This document shows, one piece after another, positions 1 through 7,539 of a DNA stretch of 11,671 bases; within the stretch, counting starts at the first letter, position 1; every line of letters starts with the position of its first letter. Source of the DNA: Jimgerdemannia flammicorona. Taxonomy: Eukaryota > Mucoromycota > Endogonomycetes > Endogonales > Endogonaceae. The position numbers and the translations under genes were made by a program. Under the pieces are notes generated by a model. It saw nothing but the letters and a program-made list of their open reading frames with translations, had not been told where the DNA came from and searched no databases. The stretch lies in NCBI GenBank assembly GCA_003990745.1, contig RBNI01006153.1, forward strand, positions 1 to 11,671. Direction: 5' to 3'.

Positions 1-411
1 ACCCCCCAGACAGTCCAACCCAGCCTCAACCAAGAGCCCAGAGTCCCGCAAATCTCCAATCCATGCCACTCGGGTCCCCCTCTCAGCCGGGCAGTAACAA
101 GATCCCACCACAATTGAGTTCCATCCAGGCCTCCGCCATGTCCCCCACACTAATCGACTACCCCAATGTCCAGTGTCCGCAATATCCCCTTTCCCCTTCC
201 TAATCAGAATTCCCACTTTACCCTGCCAAACTGCCTCCCCACCCCACTCTCTAGTCCATTCCAGTCCATCTTCCTCCCCCTCACACCGTACATCCTGAAG
301 TAAGAAGATATCGGCCTCCAGTTTCTTCAGCCATCCAAAAATCATATGTCGCCTCCTAGTCCCCCTAAGCCCATTGACATTCATAGAAAAAATGTTGGTT
401 GTACTATTCAT
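1..411 (-). CDS. LINE ORF2, N-terminal AP-endonuclease domain (partial at window edge)
   Basis: The frame starts at ATG 411, fixed by an in-frame TAA two codons upstream (420-418), and stays open for 137 codons to the edge. A second in-frame ATG lies at 384. It is in a different frame from ORF1, whose stop is 32 nt upstream. The protein shows the signature of LINE AP-endonucleases: NVNGL at residues 11-15 (metal/phosphate-site Asn), then an amphipathic helix, then ADIFLLQDVR at ~33-42, then a strand SCYCPAERG near residue 105, matching the conserved Tyr-x-Pro-like segment. The usual Glu of LQE is Asp here (residue 40). The enzyme nicks target DNA to prime reverse transcription in the nucleus. 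The catalytic Asp/Asn/His of the C-terminal half and the RT lie outside the window. Confidence 0.87.
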   Translation of the reverse strand, partial: MNSTTNIFSMNVNGLRGTRRRHMIFGWLKKLEADIFLLQDVRCEGEEDGLEWTREWGGEAVWQGKVGILIRKGKGDIADTGHWGSRLVWGTWRRPGWNSIVVGSCYCPAERGTRVAWIGDLRDSGLLVEAGLDCLGG

Positions 412-443
412 AGCGAATTATATAAATGTTGAAATCTCCACAT

Positions 444-2330
444 CTACAATTCCATGCTCACTTCCTCTCCAGCCAGATCCAGGTTCTGTTCTGCCACAAT
501 CTCAGCTTCCACAATTTGTTGTTCATTCAGAGCTGCCAATAATTCCGCACAGTCCTCACCATCCACCATCTCCATTGTTGCCCGATGCTCCTCACACACC
601 ACCTGCCACTTTTCCAGTCCCTTCCTCGGCCCCCACAGATAAGCTGCCCTTTCATTAGCGATGCCCAAAAGTGTCGCCTCCCTTGCCTCCATGACCTCAT
701 ACTCCTCCACCTCCAGAAGTACTGCCATCATCTCATCCCTCAACTTCCTCACGACCTCCTCCCCTCTCAGCACTCTCCCCCAGAATTCCTCACTGATCAC
801 CTGGAAATTGATCTCGCCCAGTTCTTTGGCCGCGACGTTTTGCAGTGCCCTCAATAGCCACTTCTCCCCTCCAACTACCTCTGCCTCCTGCGCCAAATCT
901 TCCTCCCCTTCCTTCCTCTCCTCAGTTCGCACAGACTCATCCCAACCATCCTCCGACACATCCTCCAGCTCCCTCTCTCCCACCTCAGAAACACCATACT
1001 GGACCAGATTATCTACCACCATCACCATGTCCACTGCAGCCTCCTCCGGCCTCTGTCCCCCACTCTCCTTCGCCTTCCCCCCTTGCTGCCCCTCCTCTGC
1101 CCAGATGCTAGCACTCACTCTGGTGCCCTCCTCCACAGCCCTGGCCCTTTTACCCCCCTCCAAACTGGCCAACAAATCCTTCTGCAGCTATCTCCCCTTC
1201 ACCTTCTCCCAAAGCACCTTATCCATTCGCACCTTCTTGCCCTCAATCACCTCTACTACCATCCTAGCCTCGTAAGCCATCCAAGCTCTTTGCCTCCTCT
1301 CCACTGCCCCAGCGAGATCCTCAAGTGCCTCCAGCAGGTCCTCCTCCTCTTCCTCAGACCCTTTCACCCTCGAAACCTTGCACTCCACTGGACCCCACTT
1401 CAATGCCACTGGCCAATCTCTAGCCTTCTCTGTATTCTCCGTCCCAAACAACCTCAACTGGACGTCCACATCGCCTGTCCTGAGCTCAGTCCCCTCCCAC
1501 ACCCTGAACCCAATGTCGACCACCTCACCATACTCCTTCACCACATCCATGACCAGTCTCTTCACCTCCTCCTTCTTCACCATCGGCAGATCTGCAATCA
1601 CCAGATGAACTACTCGGGGATCCCAATGCATACACCTCGCCATCAGCACCGAAATCCCTCCAATCACCACACCCTTCTCCACTGCCTCCAGCAGCAGACC
1701 CTCCTCTTCAAACCCCACCTCAACTGCCTCCAGCTTCTTCAAAAACTTGACTGAGGCTGCTCCTTTCACCTCACTTGCCAGCAGCCCCAGCACCATCTTT
1801 GCCATCACCGCCAAGCCACGGAAGCACAGTGTGACGGCGAATTCCGAATGAGATTTTTTGAGTAACGGGGCCACCACCAGGCCCGTCACACTATCAGCCA
1901 GATCTCCGGGTCTCGCGCCGCTCCCCTGTCCAGGTCCCCCATCAACCGTCACATCTGGATTTTTTTCCAGATTGCCCATCACACCGCCATCAACAGTCAC
2001 TGCCCCAGCCACTACACCTCCAGCCCCACTACGCTGACCCCCCAGTGAAGAGGCCTCCTTACCACTCGAGGTAGCAGCCACCTTCCCTAGCTCCAGCCAG
2101 CCATCCAGTCCAGTTGCCTGTTTCCCCATCCTGACCTTATCCGCGAAGGACATCCTCTCTCCCCCATGTTGCTTTGCTCCTCCTCTGCCCCCCCCTCCGG
2201 CTCCACATCCCCTTACCGAGGCACTCGGCATGCCAAGACCAGCACCTCGACCCCCCCCCACATGTTGCCAGTCAAAGGCACTGGGGCCCCCCTGCCCAGT
2301 ACACTCACCAGAATGCTTGTTGCTCACCAT
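444..2330 (-). pseudogene. LINE ORF1 (gag-like, two RRM-like folds), split by one in-frame TAG
   Basis: A 628-codon frame runs from ATG at 2330 to the stop at 444-446 and is interrupted once, by TAG at 1190-1188 (codon 381). No ATG restarts it: the codon at 1175 is TTG, so the downstream part is a continuation. Residues 1-160 are Gly/Ala/Ser-rich and include SFADKV, a motif style common at the front of LINE gag-like proteins. Residues ~165-235 and ~243-345 each look like a beta-alpha-beta RRM-like unit; the second opens VVHLVIADLP and continues into an EYGEVVDIGF strand. After ~345 the protein is Glu-rich and probably coiled coil up to its end. I see no CCHC zinc knuckle, which many Tad-type ORF1s carry. 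Expected role: RNA-binding chaperone coating the element's RNA. CAG to TAG or TGG to TAG would explain the break by one transition. Confidence 0.8.
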
Positions 2331-2354
2331 CTTGATATCACCAATACTTGAAAA

Positions 2355-3598
2355 CGTTGTCGAAAGTGTTGTCAGAGTCTTGTGTCACCTGAATGGTACT
2401 GGTGAAAGATGGATGCATAGAGAGGGATCCTCTTTCACCCCTGCTCTATATTTTGTCCTTGGAGCCTTTATTGGCTTGACTGAAGGGGAGGCTAACTGGG
2501 TTGCAGATGGGGGATATGGTCTGAAAGTCGGGGGCCTTTGCTGATAACATTGTGATTGGGTTAGACTATATAGAGGATGTTGAAAGCCTGCAGGAAGGGG
2601 TTGGACAATATGAGAGGTTGGCAGGGGCAAAGTTGAATTGGGGCAAGTATGAGACTATGGAGCTTGGGGCTGAACTTGGAGAGAATGGATGTTTTAGATG
2701 AACAGTAGATACAGAAGAGGCAATCTGATATTTGGGTACCTGGTTTTCAGTATAGAGAACAGTGCTGCTGAAGGAGTGGTGGTGTGGTATGATACAGAAG
2801 TAGGAGAGTACTTTGACAGACTGGTCAGAGAGGGGCTTCTCCTTAGTTAGAAGGATTGTAGTATTAAATATATACTGGTTGCCTAAGCTGTGGTATCTAG
2901 GGTACCATTTGGACTTCCCTGAATGAGTGATATGGTGACTGAAGAAGGTAGTGGAAGGATGGCTGTGACAAGAGAGGCAGCTACAGATTAGTTGGGAGAT
3001 GGTAGTGATGTGGACATTGGATGGTGGTCTGGGGCTGGTGGACTTTAGGAGGCAGTTGAAGGCACTTCAGGGGTAGTGGAGTTGTCAATTGGCAGTACTA
3101 GGTGTGGATGATTGGGGCAGACTAGCTATGGATAATTGGGAGATCAGGTTCTGCCTCCATGGTGAGGCAAGGAAGGATATGCGAGGTTTGCTTCAGGTGG
3201 GGAGGATCAGCAGACTACATTACAAGGGGTTATGGTGGGGTATTGTAGAGGCCTGGCTGACAATGAGACTTACAGATTCAGAGCCAGGTAAAGGGGAGGA
3301 CTTGGAGCAGAAATGGTGGTAACTAGGAGACCTTTGTATTAGTGGTCACTGGTTGGCAGAATACTCTCTGTCTGGAGCAATAGAATGGATCAGAACAGGT
3401 CCACTGGAGAGATGGCCAGTTGGTTGGCAGAAGGCCAGGTTTGGTGAAGATTGGGAGTGGGGTCAGATATTTGGGGGATTCCTTGTACAAGGTAGTACCA
3501 CCAAGGTTTTGGGTGATATGGTGGAGATTTTTGAGGAGAAATGTAATGTTGGGGTACTGGACAGGATAGATGGAGATAGAAGGTATAAGGGAATGTGA
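2355..3598 (+). pseudogene. LINE reverse transcriptase, C-terminal half (dead)
   Basis: Frame 1 (to ~2532) carries an RT block like VNG...GSSFTPALYFVL, the counterpart of the usual RQGxPLSPxLF segment. After a frameshift, frame 2 runs from about 2534 to 3598 with nonsense codons (first TGA at 2699) but no further shift that I can see. It holds FADN at 2537-2548, the counterpart of the catalytic YADD/FADD box with the second Asp changed to Asn. ERLAGAKLNW follows (~2612), then YLG (~2733), then a thumb-like segment LNIYWLPKLWYLGYHLDF around 2864-2917, then GGLGLVDFRRQLKAL around 3030. This order is standard for Tad-like LINE ORF2 proteins. I see no RNase H domain. The Asp loss and the many stops mean it encodes no enzyme. 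Confidence 0.82.
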
Positions 3599-4117
3599 GT
3601 AGTGTTGTGAGATAGATGAAGATATGATATAGATGCCAGAGCATATCTTGGCAGCATGTCTGGGGGTTGAAGGATATTGGCAGACATTAGAAGGTTATTG
3701 AGGTTATGAGGGTGAGCGACCAGGGGGCCCTACTAGTTGGGTGGTCAAGCAGTGACTGGTGAGAGAGACTGAGGATATGTGGGGGGGCCTGGGCTGTATT
3801 CTTGGCATCTGGGTCCTGATGGTGGTATACTGGTGATGGGTGTTCAAGTGAGATCCCTGGATGGGAATTGGTGAATTGGTGGAGCAGTGGAGATGGTTAC
3901 TTCTGGAAGTAGTGCAAGGGTGGTGATATCAGGGGAAGAGGCACCAGTTAGGGGCCATGAGAAAGGTACAGGATATTGTGCAGAGGAGTCATGGGTACCT
4001 GGTGCTAGATAACAGAGGGGTGTAGTGGAGAGAAGATGTGGACTAATGGGCCCTCCTTTGTATTTTGGATTTATAATAGTTATCAGATGGGGTCATTGTT
4101 GTATTAGATAATTAGAT
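3599..4117 (+). other. LINE 3'-terminal sequence, no intact frame
   Basis: About 520 bases between the last recognisable ORF2 segment and the polyadenylation signal. It is G-rich on the plus strand and has stops in every frame. It presumably holds the end of ORF2 plus the 3' UTR; I cannot place the original stop codon. Patches around 3890-3945 resemble the minus strand of 10870-10935 in the sibling copy. Confidence 0.55.
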
Positions 4118-4123
4118 AATAAA
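4118..4123 (+). promoter_or_regulatory. Polyadenylation signal AATAAA of the plus-strand LINE
   Basis: An exact AATAAA sits 17 nt before the A tail, the normal distance for cleavage and polyadenylation. The same hexamer sits at the same place in the sibling LINE end at 10776-10781. Confidence 0.75.
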
Positions 4124-4140
4124 GGAGTCCAAGTGATTAT

Positions 4141-4162
4141 AAAAAAAAAAAAAAAAAAAAAA
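4141..4162 (+). repeat. A22 retrotransposition tail
   Basis: An uninterrupted run of 22 A directly joins the LINE 3' end to Ty3 coding sequence. It marks the 3' boundary of a target-primed insertion. Confidence 0.85.
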
Positions 4163-4163
4163 T

Positions 4164-4334
4164 ACTAGGATGTACTGCTCTGAATATCTGAATGACTGCT
4201 GGTCCTATATCAGTGAAGTCAGGAAAATCTGCCAACAGAAGCATGAGCAAGAAGCTGCTGAAGCAAAAAGGAAAGCCAAAGAAGATGACCAGCCCCTAGA
4301 GCTTCAAGCTGACAGTGATGATGAGGAGGAATAA
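4164..4334 (+). pseudogene. Charged linker upstream of dUTPase (Ty3 gag-pol fragment)
   Basis: In frame with the dUTPase, this reads from the LINE junction to a TAA at 4332-4334, with an ATG at 4170 that is probably internal. The 54-residue piece starts with a Cys/Tyr/Trp-containing segment, continues as an Ala/Lys/Glu helix (QEAAEAKRKAKEDD) and ends in an acidic cluster SDDEEE. I recognise no protease or nucleocapsid motif in it. It may be the gag C-terminus or the tract linking protease to dUTPase. The TAA could derive from CAA by one transition. Confidence 0.55.
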
Positions 4335-4775
4335 GAACCAGACATTACCCTCAAAGTCAAGAAGTTTCACCCCAAAGCCAAGATCCCGGAATATAAGACT
4401 GAAGGAGCCATAGGAATGGACCTTGCCAGCATTCAAGATGCCACCCTTGAACCACAGACCACCATTCTACTTGGTATCAGAATTGGAGTCAAGTTGCCAG
4501 AGAACCATGTCAGAATTATCAAGACCAGGAGCAGTCTGGCCAAAAGCAAAATCTCAGTTGAAGGAGGAGTAATTGACCCTGATTACATTGGCAAGATCTT
4601 CCTTATAGTCAGGAATCACAACTCCACCACTCTATTCGAAGTCAAGAAGTATGATAGGATTGGCCAGATGCTGATCCATGAAATCAAGAAGCCCAAGATC
4701 ACTGAAGCCATCAAACTTATCAAGACTAAGAGAGGATAACAAGGCTTTGGATCTACTGGAAGAGGAGCCTATGCT
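4335..4775 (+). pseudogene. dUTPase domain of the Ty3 polyprotein, one internal TAA
   Basis: All five motifs of the trimeric dUTPase family occur in order and in one frame. Motif 1 is AIGMDLAS around 4407-4430 (the ATG at 4416 is its Met, so not a real start). Motif 2 is RSSLAKSK around 4530. Motif 3 is GGVIDPDYIG around 4566-4595, with the catalytic Asp and the uracil-site Tyr. Motif 4 is DRIGQMLI around 4653-4676. Motif 5 is RG, then TAA at 4737-4739, then QGFGSTG at 4740-4760. The stop lies inside motif 5 and is the only break in the domain. The enzyme hydrolyses dUTP to dUMP and pyrophosphate, limiting uracil in cDNA. It continues in frame into RT, so it was part of pol. Retroviral dUTPases sit next to protease or between RNase H and integrase; this one lies directly before RT. 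Confidence 0.88.
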
Positions 4776-5334
4776 GCCACCAAGATTACTGAACTTGAGC
4801 ACAAGAAAGATAAGGATCAGAATAAGTACATATATACTATTGGAGAAAACTTTCCCCTAGAAGAACAACTTCTTAAGATCCTGTACCAGAATAAAGAAGT
4901 ACTTGCTATAGACTTCAGGGATATCCACAATCAAGAACCCAAGTACTACTATGAAGTTGATACCAGCAATATCAAGCCCATCTATCAGAAAGCCAGACCT
5001 ATACCACCTGCTTATAGAGAATGGCTGTAAGCAGAACTCAAGGAAATGAAAGAAGCTGGAATCATCAAGCAAGCTATTAGTCCCTGGGCTTCACCCATTG
5101 TCCTTGCCCCAAAGAAAGAAAGTAAGCCTGGAAGTTTGTCTCAAGACTCTGCATTAACTACAGAAAGCTCAATGCAATCACTAAGAAGGATAGGCAGTCC
5201 TTGCCAAATATTCAAAAAATCCTTACCACTCTTGGAAGCAAAGCCAAATACTATACCACCTTGGATCTGTTCTCAGGCTTTCATCAGATTGGTCTCACTC
5301 AAGATGCCAGTGAGAAATCAGCCTTTATCATACC
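4776..5334 (+). pseudogene. Ty3 reverse transcriptase, N-terminal part
   Basis: The dUTPase frame continues through a connector into the RT fingers. There is a YQKARPIPPAYREW segment (~4985-5025), a TAA at 5028-5030, then GIIKQAISPWASPIVLAPKK (~5058-5117). A single-base deletion near 5128 shifts the frame: from TGG 5129 the protein resumes with WKFVSRLCINYRKLNAIT and reaches TTLDLFSGFHQIGL (~5255-5300), which holds the first catalytic Asp. The frame is cut at 5334 by the poly(T)-headed insertion and resumes at 6529 after it. This is canonical Ty3/gypsy RT. Confidence 0.88.
5319..5334 (+). repeat. Target-site duplication, left copy (16 bp)
   Basis: CAGCCTTTATCATACC here matches CAGCCTTTATCACACC at 6527-6542, with one C/T difference. 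The pair brackets the tailed insertion exactly. The ancestral base is probably C, giving Thr in the RT. Confidence 0.9.
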
Positions 5335-5354
5335 TTTTTTTTTTTTTTTTTTTT
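5335..5354 (+). repeat. T20 tract (A tail of the minus-strand insertion)
   Basis: Twenty uninterrupted T directly follow the left target-site copy, giving the orientation of the inserted element. Confidence 0.9.
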
Positions 5355-5378
5355 AACAGACTCAATGTCCCGTGGAAT

Positions 5379-5384
5379 TTTATT
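5379..5384 (-). promoter_or_regulatory. Polyadenylation signal AATAAA of the 1.2-kb insertion
   Basis: TTTATT on the plus strand, AATAAA on the transcript strand, 24 nt upstream of the tail. Confidence 0.6.
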
Positions 5385-5543
5385 GGAAGGGAACCTAGAC
5401 TATATAGGCCAAAACCCTCCCCCACCACCCACTAAGCACTGCCCCCCCATTAACCTAGACTAGCTATTGTCCAACAGCTTGACTATATCAGGCGCAGCAG
5501 GGCCTATGTTGGCCTACACCTCATTCTGCACACCATGCTCTCC

Positions 5544-5699
5544 CTACCACCAGGGGAAACTCAACCATATGCCAATGACCAAAAGCACATACCTGAGAAC
5601 CCAATGTATGTACAAGGCCATGCTCAAGCTAAATAAAATAGCCCCTGCCACCCCAAAGAAAATAACAGGCAAAGAAAAACCCTTATTAAAGCACAACAT
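5544..5699 (-). other. 51-codon hydrophobic open frame inside the insertion
   Basis: From ATG 5699 to TAG 5546-5544. The peptide holds two closely spaced hydrophobic segments (around FSLPVIFFGVAGAILFSL and YVLLVIGIWLSF) that would suit a membrane hairpin. T-rich DNA in this orientation can produce such strings by chance and I recognise no family. If real, it is a fragment of a degraded membrane-protein sequence rather than an expressed gene. Confidence 0.25.
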
Positions 5700-6526
5700 G
5701 GTGGGTAGGGCCTGGTTCTCTCAGTCAAGATGAGTAAAGGACTTACACATGAGGCAGGAGGAGACCTCCAATATCCCACTACTCAAGCCTGTGGGCCTTG
5801 ATCACATTACTATATCAGCTCCCGGTTCCAGTTGAGTATAGCCAAGATACCTGAAATAGGTAGCCTTGGGCCCCCTGACCCCCCCTGACAACCAGAGCCT
5901 AACCTGCCAATGTGCCAAAAGAAGCTGAGAGTGACACCTACCACCTAACCATGCTGCATCAATCAATAGGCCCCACCAAAGCAGCACCTGCCTCAGCCCT
6001 GATGACCACCCCCAACCTGGCACCCTACTGGTCCACCATTATCACCCTTCCTCCTATCTGTGATGGCCATCTCTCCTCCCATCCTGACAACACCCAAAAA
6101 GCAGTCACCTACATCAGAACCATGCTCATCGGGAAGCTCGCCAAAGCCAGAGGGCCCCACCACAGATACCGAAGACCTGTAGGTAACCTACACTGAGCAC
6201 TTGATGCCCAAGGTCGGCCAACTCCCTATGTAGCCTGAGACATACTGAGACAACACCTTGTTGGCGACAGCAAAAGGAAGAAGGTACCACACCAAAATGG
6301 ATACACTCCAGACATAGCTGAAGGCACCAGAAACTATGAAAAAGTGGAGAAGACACCGATCCAACACTGATAAAGGGGCAACTTGTCACCATTGCCTCCC
6401 TCCCACTGCTCTGCAACAGGTACAGCAAACCAACCTGAGGTAGAGGGGGGTAATAATTGTAGAAAGAGAACTCGAAAGGTTGCCTACCAAACCATTGTGA
6501 CCAGTAAGGTAGCAGAGAAAGGGGTG

Positions 6527-6542
6527 CAGCCTTTATCACACC
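6527..6542 (+). repeat. Target-site duplication, right copy (16 bp)
   Basis: The right partner of 5319-5334, differing by one base. It keeps the codon phase of the RT, so the frame runs straight from it to the YVDD box. Confidence 0.9.
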
Positions 6543-7060
6543 TGATACCACCTATATCTACCTGCAAATATCATTTAGAATGTACAATATCCCAGCAAGT
6601 TTTCAGTGAATGATAAATAGAGTCTTCAGCAATAAGATTAGAAAATGGCTCTTTATTTATGTTGATGATGTGATCATCTTCAGCAATACTGTATGGGAAC
6701 ATGTCAACTATATACAACTAGCCCTCAAGAAGCTCAAGAAGTATGGCCTCTATATAAAGCCCAAGAAGTAGAAGTTTGTAGCTTAGAAAATTGCCTACCT
6801 AGGACACCTCATCAATCAGACCAGAATCCATATAGACTCTATGAAGATTGAGGCTGTTGCAGCCTACCCAAGACCCAGAATAACTATAAAAGTCCATGCC
6901 TTCCTTGGACTGGCCTCCTACTACAGAAGATTCATCAAAGGATACTCTAACATTGCAGTATCTATCTATGAGCTACTGAAGAAGGAGACTAAATTTGAAT
7001 GGATCAAGAAACATCAATGAACTCAAGACCAGATTGACCCAATCACCTATCCTCAGAAGA
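6529..7060 (+). pseudogene. Ty3 reverse transcriptase, C-terminal part
   Basis: The frame resumes at GCC 6529 and reads through NIPASFQ, a TGA, and then the catalytic YVDD at 6658-6669, flanked by FIYVDDVIIF. It continues through KKYGLYIKPKK, a stop, KIAYLGHLI (~6789) and the thumb/connection segment AFLGLASYYRRFIKGYS (~6899-6949), typical of Ty3/gypsy pol. TAG or TAA/TGA codons interrupt at several places, each one transition from a plausible sense codon (for example CGA or AGA to TGA after SFQ). A frame shift of one base near 7018-7025 leads into the RNase H frame, where SPILRRPD is readable. Confidence 0.87.
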
Positions 7061-7444
7061 CCAGATTGAAATCTAGAGTTCATCCTGCAGACAGATGTAA
7101 GTATTATAGGACTTGGAGCAGTCCTAGCTCAGAAAAAAGATGGACATGAATATGTCATCTTCTATGTAAGCTGAGGTACCTGTAGAGCAGAACAGAACTA
7201 TGAGTCATGTAAGCTCAAATGCTTAGCAGTAGTTTGGGCAGTAGATAAGTTCTACTACTATCTAGCTGGGAAACACTTCACTATTCAAACAGACCATTCC
7301 GCTCTTGCCTGGCTATTCCACACTCTGAACCCCAAAGAAAATTATGCCAGATGGATCTACAGGCTGTAAGAGTATGACTGTACTGTTAAGCACTACTCAG
7401 GGAAAACCAATACCAATGCTGATGCACTCTCAAGGACACCCTGA
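7061..7444 (+). pseudogene. Ty3 RNase H domain
   Basis: One frame carries FILQTDVSIIGLGAVLAQ (first catalytic Asp at 7094), then a TGA, then RAEQNYESCKLKCLAVVWAV with the catalytic Glu position. IQTDHSALAWLF follows with the next Asp, a TAA, and finally TNTNADALSR with the last Asp region. The frame ends in TGA 7442-7444. It degrades the RNA strand of the RNA-DNA hybrid and belongs to the Ty3/gypsy polyprotein between RT and integrase. All four acidic positions survive although at least two nonsense codons interrupt the domain. Confidence 0.85.
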
Positions 7445-7539
7445 AACACCCCCATCAAGACTATTCAACATGAATAAGGAGTTATACTATGGATTAATCA
7501 GCTATCTCAGATAGCAGAAAATGTACAACTACCTTGAAC

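Larger units (their letters stand above)
1..2345 (-). mobile_element. Young Tad-like LINE, 5' part (ORF1 plus start of ORF2)
   Basis: On the minus strand this stretch reads as the 5' part of a non-LTR retrotransposon: an ORF1 with gag-like architecture, a 32-nt gap, then an ORF2 opening with an apurinic/apyrimidinic endonuclease domain. The element continues past the left edge, so RT and 3' tail are not seen. The 5' end is uncertain (about 2331-2365); only a few tens of bases precede the ORF1 ATG, so the 5' UTR is very short or truncated. The region keeps about 58 CpGs in 2.34 kb, against about three in the ~1.8 kb of LINE to its right, and its coding strand is strongly G-rich. Both mark a sharp junction near 2345. 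The near-intact frames imply a recent insertion. Known of the family: two-ORF LINEs insert by target-primed reverse transcription. Confidence 0.88.
2350..4162 (+). mobile_element. Decayed LINE 3' half with A22 tail
   Basis: This plus-strand remnant begins inside the RT palm and runs through the RT C-terminal region and 3' UTR to an A22 tail (4141-4162) preceded by AATAAA. The left boundary is approximate (2345-2365), where it is cut by the younger minus-strand LINE. Its missing 5' part may lie beyond that insertion, left of the window, or may never have been copied. Only about three CpGs remain over 1.8 kb although the strand is G-rich. The tail abuts in-frame Ty3 pol sequence at 4164, so this LINE inserted into the Ty3 element. 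Its last ~26 nt before the tail match the end of the minus-strand LINE at 10714-11642, so both belong to one family. Confidence 0.85.
5335..6526 (-). mobile_element. Poly(A)-tailed retroposon inserted in the Ty3 RT (identity unresolved)
   Basis: A 1192-bp insertion on the minus strand. The plus strand begins with T20 (5335-5354), the reverse of an A tail; AATAAA on the minus strand (5384-5379) lies 24 nt before the tail; and a 16-bp target-site duplication flanks it. These are hallmarks of LINE-driven, target-primed insertion. Removing the insert and one duplicate joins two RT halves in frame. About ten CpGs remain, so it is younger than its host element. Its tail-bearing strand is G-rich like the LINEs here, but its 3' end does not match theirs and I find no RT motif. 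It could be a 5'-truncated LINE of another family or a retrocopied cellular mRNA; two hydrophobic frames (about 6370-6190 and 5699-5544, minus) fit the latter weakly. Confidence 0.88.

Noticed and set aside
374..2351. Pro/Ser-rich open frames on the plus strand
   Set aside because: They are antisense to LINE ORF1 and ORF2. The minus strand carries recognisable RRM-like and endonuclease motifs, while these frames are low-complexity consequences of a C-rich strand.
2230..2544. A single 104-codon plus-strand gene
   Set aside because: It crosses the LINE-LINE junction; only its right part is RT sequence, and the left part is antisense to ORF1.
4740..4766. GFGSTG as a G-patch motif, as in some retroviral proteases
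   Set aside because: It follows the RG of dUTPase motif 5 at the right distance after motif 4, so it is the dUTPase C-terminal arm.
5467..6613. Plus-strand open frames of 76-94 codons in the 1.2-kb insert
   Set aside because: The tail orientation shows that the inserted transcript is on the minus strand; the frames match nothing and are antisense.
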